Position numbers and translations under genes: made by a program
Source of the DNA: Janthinobacterium tructae
Lineage (GTDB): Bacteria; Pseudomonadota; Gammaproteobacteria; Burkholderiales; Burkholderiaceae_D
Reading direction: 5' to 3'
Assembly: GCF_006517255.1 (NCBI RefSeq)
Contig: NZ_CP041185.1
Coordinates: 558,001-622,000, forward strand
DNA length: 64,000 bases
The notes under the pieces: generated by a model
Seen by the model: only the letters and a program-made list of their open reading frames with translations
Told to the model about the DNA's origin: nothing
Database searches by the model: none
In this document: positions 54,471 through 63,489 of the stretch, piece by piece
Position numbering within the stretch: position 1 is the first letter of the stretch
Layout: every line of letters begins with the position of its first letter

Positions 54471-54621
54471 GGTAATTCCTTCACGCAATGCACGGTGGGC
54501 GCGTTGCGCCCGTACTTCCAGAGTAGGAAGTTGCACAGCGTTTGGCAATGCGCCAGATCATGTGCCTGCGACATTGTCCGCACAGAAATACCGCCGATGC
54601 CAGCGATTTGTAGCGCCTATG

Positions 54622-54635
54622 TTGATATGCCTCAA
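54622..54635 (+). promoter_or_regulatory. FNR-like box before membrane protein gene
   Basis: TTGAT-ATGC-CTCAA, 92 bases before the gene at 54727. Confidence 0.55.
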
Positions 54636-54726
54636 CTGGCCCGGCAGACAACGTTATACGGACGCGCTACAGTGGACAGGTAGCAGCGTACACATGCTGC
54701 CCTGACTACATTGAGGTGCGGCAGCC

Positions 54727-55338
54727 ATGACACAGCGTAATCGCGAACGGCAGGCGCGGATCGAGCAGCTGGAGCAGGCGCTGCGACACGATGGGCGGCA
54801 GCGGGAAACCGTAGCGCCGTGCGCTATGACGCACTGCCGTCTGCTCGATGCCAGTGTGCCGGCGCAGCAGGCGGAGCGTGTGCAAACGGGGCTGCTTGCC
54901 TATCTGTGGCATGCCGAATGGCGCCATATGCTGTCCGTGCCGTTCATTTACCTCGTTGCCGTTCCCCTTGGCATGCTGGACCTGTCCATCAGCCTGTACC
55001 AGCTGGTCTGTTTTCCGCTGTACCGCATCCCCCGTGTACGGCGGCGTGATTTTTTCGTGTATGACCGCGGCAGGCTGGCTTACCTGAATGTGCTGGAGAA
55101 ACTCAATTGCCAGTACTGCGCCTATGCCACCGGCTTGCTCGCCTATGCCCGCGAAGTGGTAGGGCGCACCGAGCAATACTGGTGCCCGATCAAGCACGCC
55201 AGGCACGCGGACGGCGCGCTGCCAGGGCATGCCCATGTCTGCCGGTTTGTCGCCTTTGGCGATGCGGATGCCTATCGCCAGCAGCTGGAACCGCTGCGCC
55301 AGGAGCTGGCAGATCCCGGCAAGGTCGATAATGCATGA
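54727..55338 (+). CDS. Conserved-looking membrane protein of unknown function
   Basis: This encodes 203 residues. A charged helical start is followed by a hydrophobic segment (about 73-100, MLSVPFIYLVAVPLGMLDLSISLYQLVCFPLY). Then comes a Cys/Tyr-rich region: LNCQYCAYATGLLAYAREVVGRTEQYWCPIKHA. The spaced cysteines suggest metal or haem binding, but no family is recognised. It lies between PNPOx-like and BON/USP genes under an FNR-like box. Confidence 0.6.
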   Translation: MTQRNRERQARIEQLEQALRHDGRQRETVAPCAMTHCRLLDASVPAQQAERVQTGLLAYLWHAEWRHMLSVPFIYLVAVPLGMLDLSISLYQLVCFPLYRIPRVRRRDFFVYDRGRLAYLNVLEKLNCQYCAYATGLLAYAREVVGRTEQYWCPIKHARHADGALPGHAHVCRFVAFGDADAYRQQLEPLRQELADPGKVDNA

Positions 55339-55382
55339 CGCCGGCCACTGTGGCCAGGCGCCACGCCAAGCGTGCGGACGCT

Positions 55383-56027
55383 TCAGCTGCCAACCTGAAG
55401 CTGGTTCGTGACGGCGGTGATGCCGGGCGCCATCCAGGCCGCGCGCTCGACCTCGTCGCGCTCAGTCCAGGAACGCACCTTGCCGCTCAGGATGACCGCA
55501 TCGCCTTCCGCCTCGACCTTGATGCCGCTGGCCTCGATGAGGGCGCTGCGCTTGAGGGCCGCCTGGATGCGCGCCTTGATATCGGCCGGGATGGCCTTGT
55601 GGCTGATCTCGATGGCGCTCTCGATGCTGCGTATGCCATGGACATGGCGCAGTGCCAGTTGCGCGTGCTCGCGCTGGTAGTTCCAGTCCACCGTGCCTTC
55701 CAGCCTGACATGGCCGTGTTCGACGATGACCTTGATCGTTTTCGACGATACGGGCAGTTGCAGCGCGATGGCGGCGATGGCATCGTGGGCAATTTCCGCG
55801 TCCAGCCGCGAGTGGGGGCGCACCTCGATGTCGTTGGCCACGCCCAGCACGCCAGACAGGCATTGCGTGTCGCGCTCGGCGTGCAGCTTGTGGCTGTAGG
55901 CGTGCACAAAGCCCGATAGCGTGACGACGTGGTCGTTGACCGAGACGCCGATATGAGTGGGATCAAGACGCGGGTCCCACAGCAGTTCCTGCTCGACTTG
56001 TGTCTTGATGTCGTTGTCGGTAATCAT
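55383..56027 (-). CDS. BON-domain protein with three repeats
   Basis: This encodes 214 residues with GGGAG upstream. It has three consecutive BON domains (about residues 3-70, 78-145, 148-213), each with the VxVxxGxVxLxGxV pattern (HVVTLSGFVHA, GHVRLEGTVDW, DAVILSGKVRS). There is no signal peptide. BON domains bind phospholipids or small ligands. It lies 86 bases downstream of a universal stress gene, probably one operon from the box at 57012. Confidence 0.88.
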   Translation of the reverse strand: MITDNDIKTQVEQELLWDPRLDPTHIGVSVNDHVVTLSGFVHAYSHKLHAERDTQCLSGVLGVANDIEVRPHSRLDAEIAHDAIAAIALQLPVSSKTIKVIVEHGHVRLEGTVDWNYQREHAQLALRHVHGIRSIESAIEISHKAIPADIKARIQAALKRSALIEASGIKVEAEGDAVILSGKVRSWTERDEVERAAWMAPGITAVTNQLQVGS

Positions 56028-56112
56028 GAGTGCGCTCCCTGGCGGATAAAAAATTGTTTGCTGCTTGCGTCACGGCGTCAGCGGTGCGCAAGCAGCCTGG
56101 CGGCGACGCCGC

Positions 56113-56952
56113 TCAATGGCCCAGCAATAGCGGCAGGCGGGACTGGCTCAGCAGGCTGTGCGTTGTTCCGCCAAGCACCCATTCCTGGAAGCGGCTGCGG
56201 CCGAATGCCCCTGCCACGATCAGGTCTGCGCCGCTGTCCTGGGCCAGGCGGCATAGTGCCGTACCGCATTCTTCGCTGGTTTCGCTGCGGCTCACTTCCG
56301 CGCGCACGCCATGGCGTGCCAGGTAGGTGGCCAGGTCGGCTCCGGGCTCCTGTCCATGCTGTCCAAAATGCTGGCGCGGGTTCAGGACGACGATCTGCAC
56401 GCGTTGCGCCCGCAGCAGCAGCGGCAGCGCGCCAGCGACCGCGCGGCTGGCCTCGGCGGTGGCATTCCAGCCGATGACGATGGAGCGGCCGGGGATGGTC
56501 ACCGGGCCATCGCCCTCGGGTATGACCAGCAGGGGACGGGCGCTGTGCAGCGCGAGATAGGCCGGCAGGCGTGTCGACCAGATGAGCGACCGGTCGCTCA
56601 GATCGCTCTGGCCCGTGATGACCAGATCGCAGTACAGCGACTGCAGTATCAGCGCATCGGTCGCGCTGCTGTCCTGAAAGCGCGTTTCGTACGAGGCGAC
56701 GCCCAGCTGGCGGCAGCGCTCGTCGAAGCGGGCCAGCTGTTCCCGCGCCGCGTCGCGCAATGGGTCGTAATCGATCGGCGGGGGCGGCGCCAGCGTGACC
56801 GCCCCGTAGACCAGGTAATCGAGTTGCGGCCCGCCGCTGGCGACCGTTCCTATCAGATGGGATTGAGCGTCGCTGGCGAGCGCCGCTGCCACTTGCAGGC
56901 GCCGTTCGAAACCGGAAAACTGGTCGGCATACATCAGGATGGTCTTGTACAT
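56113..56952 (-). CDS. Tandem universal stress protein
   Basis: This encodes 279 residues with two UspA-like domains: MYKTILMYADQFSGFERRLQVAAALA and SIVIGWNATAEASRAVAGALPLL. The second domain ends with GAFGRSRFQEWVLGGTTHSLLSQSRLPLLL, an ATP-binding type loop. The first domain is more degenerate. It precedes the BON gene on the same strand. Such tandem USPs are typical of anaerobic stress regulons. Confidence 0.9.
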   Translation of the reverse strand: MYKTILMYADQFSGFERRLQVAAALASDAQSHLIGTVASGGPQLDYLVYGAVTLAPPPPIDYDPLRDAAREQLARFDERCRQLGVASYETRFQDSSATDALILQSLYCDLVITGQSDLSDRSLIWSTRLPAYLALHSARPLLVIPEGDGPVTIPGRSIVIGWNATAEASRAVAGALPLLLRAQRVQIVVLNPRQHFGQHGQEPGADLATYLARHGVRAEVSRSETSEECGTALCRLAQDSGADLIVAGAFGRSRFQEWVLGGTTHSLLSQSRLPLLLGH

Positions 56953-57011
56953 GGTGGGCTCCAGAAAAGACTCACGATACGTGTTTCAGCCTTGCTTGTA
57001 ACGAGCGCCAA

Positions 57012-57025
57012 CTGATCCAGGTCAA
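57012..57025 (-). promoter_or_regulatory. FNR-like box before tandem USP
   Basis: CTGAT-CCAG-GTCAA (minus TTGAC-CTGG-ATCAG), 60 bases before the start. Confidence 0.5.
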
Positions 57026-57070
57026 GCCAGCCTTCAATTCATGGCTCAGGAAACTGGTGCCCGGCAAGCA

Positions 57071-57113
57071 TTGATCCAGATCATATTTTCTTGCTGTATG
57101 GCCGTGCTAGGAT
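57071..57113 (+). promoter_or_regulatory. FNR box and -10 before BON-kinase fusion
   Basis: TTGAT-CCAG-ATCAT at 57071-57084, with TAGGAT at 57108 about 30 bases from the centre, class II-like. Confidence 0.65.
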
Positions 57114-57182
57114 CACCGCGGACAGGCAATGCACTGCAAGACGATGCGGTCTGTGCGTGGCGCCCGGCCCGAGGAGGAAAGC

Positions 57183-59453
57183 ATGTTGAACGATGTTGAA
57201 GTAAGGCGGAATGTCGAGCATGAGCTCAGCTGTGTTGCCCAGATAGAGTCACCTGCCGTCGTGGTGTCCGTGCATCATGGAGTCGTCACCTTGTCGGGGC
57301 TGGTGCATGATTTCGTTGGCAAGATACGGGCCGGGCGTTGCGCCACCGGCGTGGCCGGGGTGGCTGGCGTGCTCAACAAGATCGAAGTGGCGCTCGTGGG
57401 GCAGGAGCGCTCGAATGCGGACCTGGCGCGCGCGGCGGTGGCGGCCGTCAAGGCGCAGTTGCCCAGCTCCGCCGATGCCATCACGGTGGCGGCGCAGGAC
57501 GGCACGCTGCGGCTGGAAGGGACGCTGGGCTGGAACTATCAGCGCAAGCGGGCCGAGGAAGCGGTATATGCCTTGCGTGGGGTGCGCGGCGTCGAGAACC
57601 GCATTGCTCTGGAGCACGCAGGCCCCGCCGGTGAAATACGCTGGAAAAGGCGGCTACCTTCCCACATGAATGGCGTCATCCGCGCTGTCCGGCAGAACGC
57701 GGCCGCGCAGCCTGTCCCTGTGCGCGCCGGCGGCCACGCGGCAGGGCGGAAGGGAACGTTGCCGCCGCTTGCCCAAGGGCCGATGCCTGCGGCGCAAAGC
57801 GAGCAGCAGTGGCCTGACACCGGGCAGGGCATCGAGAAGCACGCGGTCTCGCGGCAGACCAGGCTATTGCACCGTCTGGCACGTCGCCTTGAAAGCGACG
57901 ATGCGCGGGTGCGGCTCATCGTCACCGACATTTCACGCATCATGCTGGTGGGCGACCTGGCCTACAAGTTTAAGAAGGCCCTGCAGCGCGACGTGCTCGA
58001 TTACAGTACCTTGTCGGCACGGCGGTATGCATGCGAGGAAGAGTTGCGCTTGAATCGGCGCCTGGCGCCGGAGTTGTACCTGGGCCTGGCAAGCATCACC
58101 GGCACGCGGGCATGCCCCGCCATTGACGGCGACGGGCCGGTACTCGAGTATGCCGTGCGCATGCGTCGCTTTGACCAGTCCGCCCTGTGGCAGGAGCGCC
58201 TGAATGCCGGCCAGCTTGGCGCGGATGAAGTCAGCGCCCTGGCGCTGTTGCTGGCGGATTTTCATGCCGGCGCTGCGCGGGCGACACCCGAGTCGCCCTG
58301 GGGCAATGGCGCCTTGATCGTTGCCCGCACCCAGGAGGATGTGGCCGGCATTGCCGCCGTGCTCGACAACACGCGCCAGCGTGCCATGCTCGACGAGATT
58401 GCGGCCTGGTTGACGCGGCAGGAACAAGCCCTGGCGCCGCTATTTGCCCGGCGCAAGGCCGACGGCTGGGTGCGCGAATGCCACGGTGATTTGCATTGTG
58501 GCAACATCCTGACCCTGGCCGGCCAGGTTCGCATATTTGACGGCATTGAATTTAACACTGCATTGCGCTGGATCGACGTGGCGCAGGACCTGGCCTTTGC
58601 CTGGATGGACCTGCAATGCCAGGGGCGCCGCGGCCTGGCCGCCCGCTTGCTGAACGATTATCTGGAGCGTTGCGGCGACTACGGCAGCCTGGCGCTGCTG
58701 CCATATTACCGGGTGCAACGGGCGCTGGTACGCTGCAAGGTGTTCCTGTTGCGCTCCCTCGCTGGCAGCCGCGGACGCTCTGCCGCATTGCTGCAGGCGC
58801 AGCGCTATCTGGCCTTCGCGCATGCATGCATCATACCCGCCGCGCCGGCGCTGCTGATTGCCTGTGGACTGGCCGGCAGCGGCAAGTCATGGCTGAGCAA
58901 TGCGCTGGTCGAGCCGCTGGAGGTGGTGCGGCTGCGCTCGGATGTCGAGCGCAAGCGCCTGTTTGCCGGCCCTGCAGGCACTGGCACCAAAGCCTTGCCG
59001 GCGCAGGGGATATATGACCAGGCCGCTAACGTTGCGACCTACCGGCGCCTGGCGCGGCTCGCGCAGCAGGGGCTGGCTGCCGGTTTCGTGATGGTAGTGG
59101 ATGCCACTTTCCTGGAGCGTCGACGGCGCCTGGCCTTGCGCGCCTTGGCGCGCCACAGCCAGGTGCCGTTCCTGCTGCTGCACGTCGATGCGCCGCTGCC
59201 GGTGCTGGCATCGCGCCTGGCCGCGCGGGCGCGTGCCGGCACCGACCCTTCCGATGCGGACATGGCCGTTCTCGCCTGCCAGATGGAGCGCTGGGCTAAG
59301 CAGGGCTTGCGCCCGGACGAAGCGGCAGATGTCATCGAGATCGCCAATGGCGCCGATTTCGGCGCCGAAGCGCTGGCATCGGTGCTGGCACAGGTGCGCC
59401 AGGCCTTGCAGCGGCGCGCCGCCGCAAGCGAGCCGCATCTGAATACGACATGA
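57183..59453 (+). CDS. BON-BON-APH-like kinase-AAA P-loop fusion protein
   Basis: This encodes 756 residues from the ATG at 57183 (GAGGAGG). Two BON domains (about residues 1-65 and 75-140) are followed by a disordered linker. Then comes an aminoglycoside-phosphotransferase-like kinase (about 220-540) with VRECHGDLHCGNIL and IFDGIEFN as catalytic and metal-binding loops. Last is a P-loop domain (about 555-745) with CGLAGSGKSWLSNAL and VVDATFLERRRR. The kinase plus P-loop pair is a known two-domain plan (COG2187/COG0645) of unknown substrate. The added BON pair, similar in type to the protein at 55383, is unusual. The start overlaps no gene and an FNR box precedes it. Confidence 0.8.
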   Translation: MLNDVEVRRNVEHELSCVAQIESPAVVVSVHHGVVTLSGLVHDFVGKIRAGRCATGVAGVAGVLNKIEVALVGQERSNADLARAAVAAVKAQLPSSADAITVAAQDGTLRLEGTLGWNYQRKRAEEAVYALRGVRGVENRIALEHAGPAGEIRWKRRLPSHMNGVIRAVRQNAAAQPVPVRAGGHAAGRKGTLPPLAQGPMPAAQSEQQWPDTGQGIEKHAVSRQTRLLHRLARRLESDDARVRLIVTDISRIMLVGDLAYKFKKALQRDVLDYSTLSARRYACEEELRLNRRLAPELYLGLASITGTRACPAIDGDGPVLEYAVRMRRFDQSALWQERLNAGQLGADEVSALALLLADFHAGAARATPESPWGNGALIVARTQEDVAGIAAVLDNTRQRAMLDEIAAWLTRQEQALAPLFARRKADGWVRECHGDLHCGNILTLAGQVRIFDGIEFNTALRWIDVAQDLAFAWMDLQCQGRRGLAARLLNDYLERCGDYGSLALLPYYRVQRALVRCKVFLLRSLAGSRGRSAALLQAQRYLAFAHACIIPAAPALLIACGLAGSGKSWLSNALVEPLEVVRLRSDVERKRLFAGPAGTGTKALPAQGIYDQAANVATYRRLARLAQQGLAAGFVMVVDATFLERRRRLALRALARHSQVPFLLLHVDAPLPVLASRLAARARAGTDPSDADMAVLACQMERWAKQGLRPDEAADVIEIANGADFGAEALASVLAQVRQALQRRAAASEPHLNTT

Positions 59454-59773
59454 GTACTGCCGCCGAGGCTACGGCACGCCTGGCCGAAGATGGGCCCAAG
59501 GAAATGCCCGCCTCGCCGGCGCCGAGCCAGTGGCGCTTGCCGCGCGCGCAGGTGTTGGCGCGCTGCATCCCGGCCATCGAACTGCTGGGAGCGACGAAGC
59601 TGCTGTGCGTCGACAAGACGGGCACCCTGACCAGCAAACGCATGCAACTGCGCCGTCTGTGGATGGAAGGGGCGGCCTACGCGTGCGTCCAGGCGCAGCA
59701 GGCCAGGCGTGCTGGCGTCGCGTCCTGCCTCCTGACCCTGCCTCGCCGCCTCGGGGGGGAAAGGTGGTTATAA
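59450..59773 (+). pseudogene. Internally deleted P-type cation ATPase remnant
   Basis: The frame begins with an N-terminal cation-ATPase motif (EATARLAEDGPKEMP) and continues after 20 residues with LARCIPAIELLGATKLLCVDKTGTLTSKRM, the phosphorylation site. The roughly 250 residues that should lie between them, and everything after, are missing. It cannot form an ion pump. The start overlaps the stop of the fusion gene (ATGA). Confidence 0.8.
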
Positions 59774-59861
59774 TTATATTGCTACGCTGGCAAAGGACGC
59801 CTACCGTCTATTCACAATGGTGCGAAGTACTGACAGTCCCATTTTCACGGAAGCAACAATC

Positions 59862-60290
59862 ATGGAAACCAATCGACTTCATCGCGGCCGCCTGATTGAC
59901 CACATACAGCTTGTGGTACGCGATCTTAAGGCAAGCGAAAATTTTTACAAGGCGGTCATGTCCGTGCTGGATATACCGGTTTTCAGCACCGAAAGTGATT
60001 ACTTCGTGGCCGATGAGCTTGTCGTATCCTCCTCAAGCAGCGTGACCGCTATGGGCAAGTTGACTGGGCGTCATCATCTGGCTTTTCAAGCGAAAGATCG
60101 CGCGACGGTCGATGCCTTCTACAACGCTGCGTTGGCGCACGGAGGGCAGGACAATGGCCCACCAGGCGTGCGGGCCTACCATCCAGGATATTACGCTGCC
60201 TTCGTACTCGACCCCGATGGGAATAATATTGAGGCCGTTTACCAAGGTGTAGCAAAGCGCAGCGCGCCGTCAGTTACCCTTGATTTCTAA
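59862..60290 (+). CDS. VOC-family (glyoxalase-like) protein
   Basis: This encodes 142 residues from the ATG at 59862. It has one vicinal-oxygen-chelate fold: IDHIQLVVRDLKASENFYKAVM, HHLAFQAKDRATVDAFYNAALAHGG, YYAAFVLDPDGNNIEAVYQG. The final Glu and an early His are candidate metal ligands. It is a small-molecule enzyme or binding protein of unknown substrate. A possible -10 (TATAAT at 59769) lies upstream. Confidence 0.85.
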   Translation: METNRLHRGRLIDHIQLVVRDLKASENFYKAVMSVLDIPVFSTESDYFVADELVVSSSSSVTAMGKLTGRHHLAFQAKDRATVDAFYNAALAHGGQDNGPPGVRAYHPGYYAAFVLDPDGNNIEAVYQGVAKRSAPSVTLDF

Positions 60291-60353
60291 ATCCGGCATG
60301 GGGCATTTCGCCATACCTGCCTGGTAAAGCACGCCCATCAAACCGCCGTGTAT

Positions 60354-60887
60354 TCAGGCCGTCTGCCCCAGGCTGACCAGGCGGGCCAGCGTCTCCTGTG
60401 CATTCATGGACTTGGCCAGCGAAACGGCAGTCATGCCGCGGCTGTCCACGGCATCGATGCGCGCGCCGTGCCGCAGCAGCAGCTCGAAGATGGCCAGACG
60501 GTTGAACATGGCGGCCATCATCAACGGTGTCTTGCCGTCCGGGCTGGCGCCTTCCACGCTGGCGCCATGCTTGAGCAGCAGTTCGGCGATCTCCAGGTAG
60601 CCCTTGTAGGCCACGCCGGCCAGCGGCGTCTGGCCCTGGTCGTTGGGCACGTTGGCGTCGGCGCCCGCTTCGAGCAGCAGGCGCGACGTTTCCAGGTGGC
60701 CGAGGTAGCTGGCCAGCATGATCAGGCTGTCGCCTTTTTCGTTGCGGAAGTTGACGGGCACCCCTTGCGCGAGCATGGCGCCCAGTTGCTGCGTGTCGCC
60801 TTCGCGCACCAGGGCAAACAGGCCCTGGATGAATTCCAGCGTTTCGGCATCCATCGTTGCCGGGATTTTTCGTGCATCGGTGTTCAT
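60354..60887 (-). CDS. Ankyrin-repeat protein
   Basis: This encodes 177 residues from the ATG at 60887 (GGAAAG upstream). Four ankyrin repeats are visible: KGDSLIMLASYLGHLETSRLLLEAGADAN, QGQTPLAGVAYKGYLEIAELLLKHGA, DGKTPLMMAAMFNRLAIFELLLRHGARID and RGMTAVSLAKSMN. There is no signal peptide, so it is a cytoplasmic protein-protein interaction module. It is transcribed with, and just downstream of, the MFS transporter gene. Confidence 0.88.
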   Translation of the reverse strand: MNTDARKIPATMDAETLEFIQGLFALVREGDTQQLGAMLAQGVPVNFRNEKGDSLIMLASYLGHLETSRLLLEAGADANVPNDQGQTPLAGVAYKGYLEIAELLLKHGASVEGASPDGKTPLMMAAMFNRLAIFELLLRHGARIDAVDSRGMTAVSLAKSMNAQETLARLVSLGQTA

Positions 60888-60926
60888 CGTGATCTTTCCG
60901 CGAAGGTGGGCCATGCCAGCAGTCTA

Positions 60927-62126
60927 CTATGCGGCCGGCGCCAGCGCCTTTTGCCGCGCGGCCAATGCGGCGCCGATGAAGAGGGCGATGGCCGAGGCGA
61001 TCAAGCCCCGCTCCAGTCCTGCCGGGCCGTCCGCGATCCAGCCGACCGCGATGGGGCCGACGATCTGGCCCAGGGCGAACACCGTCGTGTAGGCCGTGAT
61101 GCCAGCCGTCCACGATTGCTGCGGCAGATTATGCCGCACCAGGGCCGTCGTCGAGGCCACCACCGACAGGAACACGGCGCCGAAGACCAGGCCGGAGAGG
61201 AAGACGACGGGCACAAAGCTGGTCAGTGCGGGCAGGATGCTCACCGCGCCCAGCACGGCATTCAGGATCGCCAGCGATTCGCCGCCTTTGTAGCGGTCGA
61301 GCATGCGCGCCCAGATGCGCGACGACGCCACTACCGCCAGGCCCAGCAGGGTGTAGAACACGGTGATGCGCGCCGGTGGCATGCCTTGCTGCTTGAGCAG
61401 GGCGATGACGAAGGTCATGTAGCCGATATAGCCGACGCCAAACATGAAGTAGCCGGCCAGGCTGGGGGCGAAATCGCGCCAGGCGAAGCGCCGTGGCGTG
61501 TCGAGGGCGCGCGGCGCTTCGCCGATGGCTTTCGCCGGCACGGCCATGATGGCGGTGGCGAGCAGGCAGGCGATGCCCAGTGCCAGCCAGGGCCATTGCC
61601 AGGCATGCGCGGCGCCATGCTCCTGTGCGGCCACCAGCGCCGCCGGCACCAGCAGGGCCGACAGCGCAATACCGAAGCCCGTGCCGCCGTAATACAGGCC
61701 GATGTAGAAGCCGGCGCGCTGGCTGTGCATGGAACCGAGCCGCGCCGCCAGCACGCCGCCGGCGATGAAAATGAAGGCGCTGGCCACGCCCGCGCACACG
61801 CGCTGCAGGAACAGGGTGGTCGTATCGCTGACGAGGCCCGACATCAGCATGAAGACGCTGGCCAGCACGCAGCCGGCGATCAGCAAGCGCCACACGCCCA
61901 GGCGGCGCATCAGGGCCGGCGTGGCCAGGGCCCCCAGGAAATAGCCGAGCGCATTGAAGGTGTTCATGGCCCCTGCCAGCAGGTAAGACCAGCCCAGGTC
62001 GGCGCGCATGGGCGGCAGCAGCAAGCCATACGAAAAGCGCGACAGGCCCAGCGCAATGGCGGCGCCCAGCGAGAGTGCCAGCGCCGTGGCCAGCGGATGG
62101 GCCGGGGAATGATCGTGTGTCGGCAT
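60927..62126 (-). CDS. MFS transporter, YbfB/YjiJ type
   Basis: This encodes 399 residues with twelve predicted membrane segments, from LALSLGAAIALGLSRFSYGLLLPPM to GLIASAIALFIGAALAA. The start FSYGLLLPPMRADLGWSYLLAGAMNTFNALGYFLGAL is typical of the YbfB/YjiJ group of major facilitator proteins. The substrate is unknown. AAGGCC precedes the ATG. Confidence 0.9.
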   Translation of the reverse strand: MPTHDHSPAHPLATALALSLGAAIALGLSRFSYGLLLPPMRADLGWSYLLAGAMNTFNALGYFLGALATPALMRRLGVWRLLIAGCVLASVFMLMSGLVSDTTTLFLQRVCAGVASAFIFIAGGVLAARLGSMHSQRAGFYIGLYYGGTGFGIALSALLVPAALVAAQEHGAAHAWQWPWLALGIACLLATAIMAVPAKAIGEAPRALDTPRRFAWRDFAPSLAGYFMFGVGYIGYMTFVIALLKQQGMPPARITVFYTLLGLAVVASSRIWARMLDRYKGGESLAILNAVLGAVSILPALTSFVPVVFLSGLVFGAVFLSVVASTTALVRHNLPQQSWTAGITAYTTVFALGQIVGPIAVGWIADGPAGLERGLIASAIALFIGAALAARQKALAPAA

Positions 62127-62437
62127 GGCCTTGGGACCCGTCTATGTGAAAAGCGTGGTGTTGGCGCCGGGGTGGAACAGGCCGGCGGGCGAGGTCTGTG
62201 TGGGACAGTGGCATAGGGCGCTGACGACACGCTTTTTTACTACTAAGTTAATGAATCTGCACTGGGAAGTCAAGCGGGGTCACACCTGTGCATGGCGGGC
62301 AATAGTGCAATCCCTGCCATCGTTACTTTTGGAGAGAATTATGAGACATGCAATACCATATAATTGCAATTAGGAAATTAACTTGCTTAAAATCAATTTC
62401 GCAGGTGGCTCCTGATCTTCCATCTCATAAGGGCACT
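62127..62437. other. Intergenic region before the CsgG-type operon
   Basis: No gene is believed. A TATAAT at 62359-62364 may be the -10 for the operon. A ten-codon frame (ATG 62341, with GGAGAG before it) overlaps it and is probably chance. Confidence 0.5.
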
Positions 62438-63112
62438 ATGAACAAGAATAAACCCGGCGCGTTGTTGATTGCAGCGCTGATTGGCGCGGCCTTGGCTGGC
62501 TGCGCTTCCGAATCCTCGCAAGCTTTGGCTGTCCCCACGGTTGCGAGTGCAGCCCGTCCCTACGTTGGTCCACGCACGCTGATCGCTGTCGGTAAATTCG
62601 ACAACCGATCGAACTTCATGCGCGGTATCTTTTCCGATGGCGTCGACCGCCTGGGCAGCCAGTCGAAAACGATTCTGATTGCACACCTGCAGACGTCCAA
62701 CCGTTTCAACGTGCTTGATCGCGACAACATGGCAGAACTCAAGCAGGAAGCCGAGTTCAAGAAGCAGGGCCAGAACATCAAGGGCGCGGACTTCGTCGTG
62801 ACCGGCGACGTGACCGAATTCGGCCGCAAGGAAGTGGGCGACAAACAGTTGTTCGGCATCATGGGCCGCGGCAAGACGCAAGTGGCATATGCCAAGGTCA
62901 CATTGAACGTCGTCAATATCGCCACCTCGGAAGTCGTGTATTCGGCGGCCGGCGCCGGCGAATACAGCTTGTCGAACCGTGAAGTGCTGGGCTTTGGCGG
63001 CACCGCCAGTTATGACGCCACCCTGAACGGCAAAGTGCTGGACCTGGCCATGCGCGAAGCGGTCGAGCGCCTGGTCGCCGGCGTCGAAGCGGGCGCATTG
63101 CGCAAACAATAA
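62438..63112 (+). CDS. CsgG-like outer-membrane lipoprotein
   Basis: This encodes 224 residues from the ATG at 62438 (AAGGG upstream). It has a lipoprotein signal (LAGC). The CsgG/HfaB fold follows: RTLIAVGKFDNRSNFMRGIFSDGVDRLGSQ, LIAHLQTSNRFNVLDRDNMAEL, ADFVVTGDVTEFGRKEVGD and VAYAKVTLNVVNIATSEVVYSAAG. It is similar to the curli secretion pore family, but no curli subunits are visible. It is first in a three-gene lipoprotein operon. Confidence 0.9.
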   Translation: MNKNKPGALLIAALIGAALAGCASESSQALAVPTVASAARPYVGPRTLIAVGKFDNRSNFMRGIFSDGVDRLGSQSKTILIAHLQTSNRFNVLDRDNMAELKQEAEFKKQGQNIKGADFVVTGDVTEFGRKEVGDKQLFGIMGRGKTQVAYAKVTLNVVNIATSEVVYSAAGAGEYSLSNREVLGFGGTASYDATLNGKVLDLAMREAVERLVAGVEAGALRKQ

Positions 63113-63120
63113 GGTATCCC

Positions 63121-63489
63121 ATGAAAACAATGATGAACAAGGGCGCAGCCCTGCTGGCCATGCTCGCCTGTGCCGCCCTGACCGGTTGCGCCACGCAGTC
63201 GAAAACCCTGTACCAATGGGAAGGCTACCAGCCGCAAGTGTACGAGTATCTGAAAGGCGAAAGCCCCGAGCAGCAGATCGCCGCCATGGAAAAAGACCTG
63301 CAAGTTATCGCTGCGAAGGGCAATCACGCGCCGCCGGGCTACCACGCCCACCTGGGCATGCTGTACTCGATCGCGGGCAAGCCGGAGCAGGTCGCCGCGC
63401 AATTCGAAGACGAGAAAAAACTGTTCCCGGAATCGACGCCGTACATGGACTTCCTGTTGGGTAAAATGAAAAAAGGCGAGAAATTATGA
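63121..63489 (+). CDS. DUF4810-type lipoprotein
   Basis: This encodes 122 residues with a lipobox (LTGCATQSK). The DUF4810 sequence is seen in LYQWEGYQPQVYEYLKGESPEQQIAAMEKDLQ and YHAHLGMLYSIAGKPEQVAAQFEDEKKLFPESTPYMDFLL. It is part of a conserved group with CsgG-like and DUF799 proteins; function unknown. The stop overlaps the next start (ATGA). Confidence 0.88.
   Translation: MKTMMNKGAALLAMLACAALTGCATQSKTLYQWEGYQPQVYEYLKGESPEQQIAAMEKDLQVIAAKGNHAPPGYHAHLGMLYSIAGKPEQVAAQFEDEKKLFPESTPYMDFLLGKMKKGEKL

Noticed and set aside
60348..62216. 622-codon plus-strand frame
   Set aside because: It is antisense to the ankyrin and MFS genes, has the Gly/Arg/His/Gln-rich composition of a GC-driven shadow and no motif.
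62341..62373. Possible leader peptide before the CsgG operon
   Set aside because: A ten-codon frame with a fair ribosome site but no attenuation structure; it overlaps the likely -10 region.
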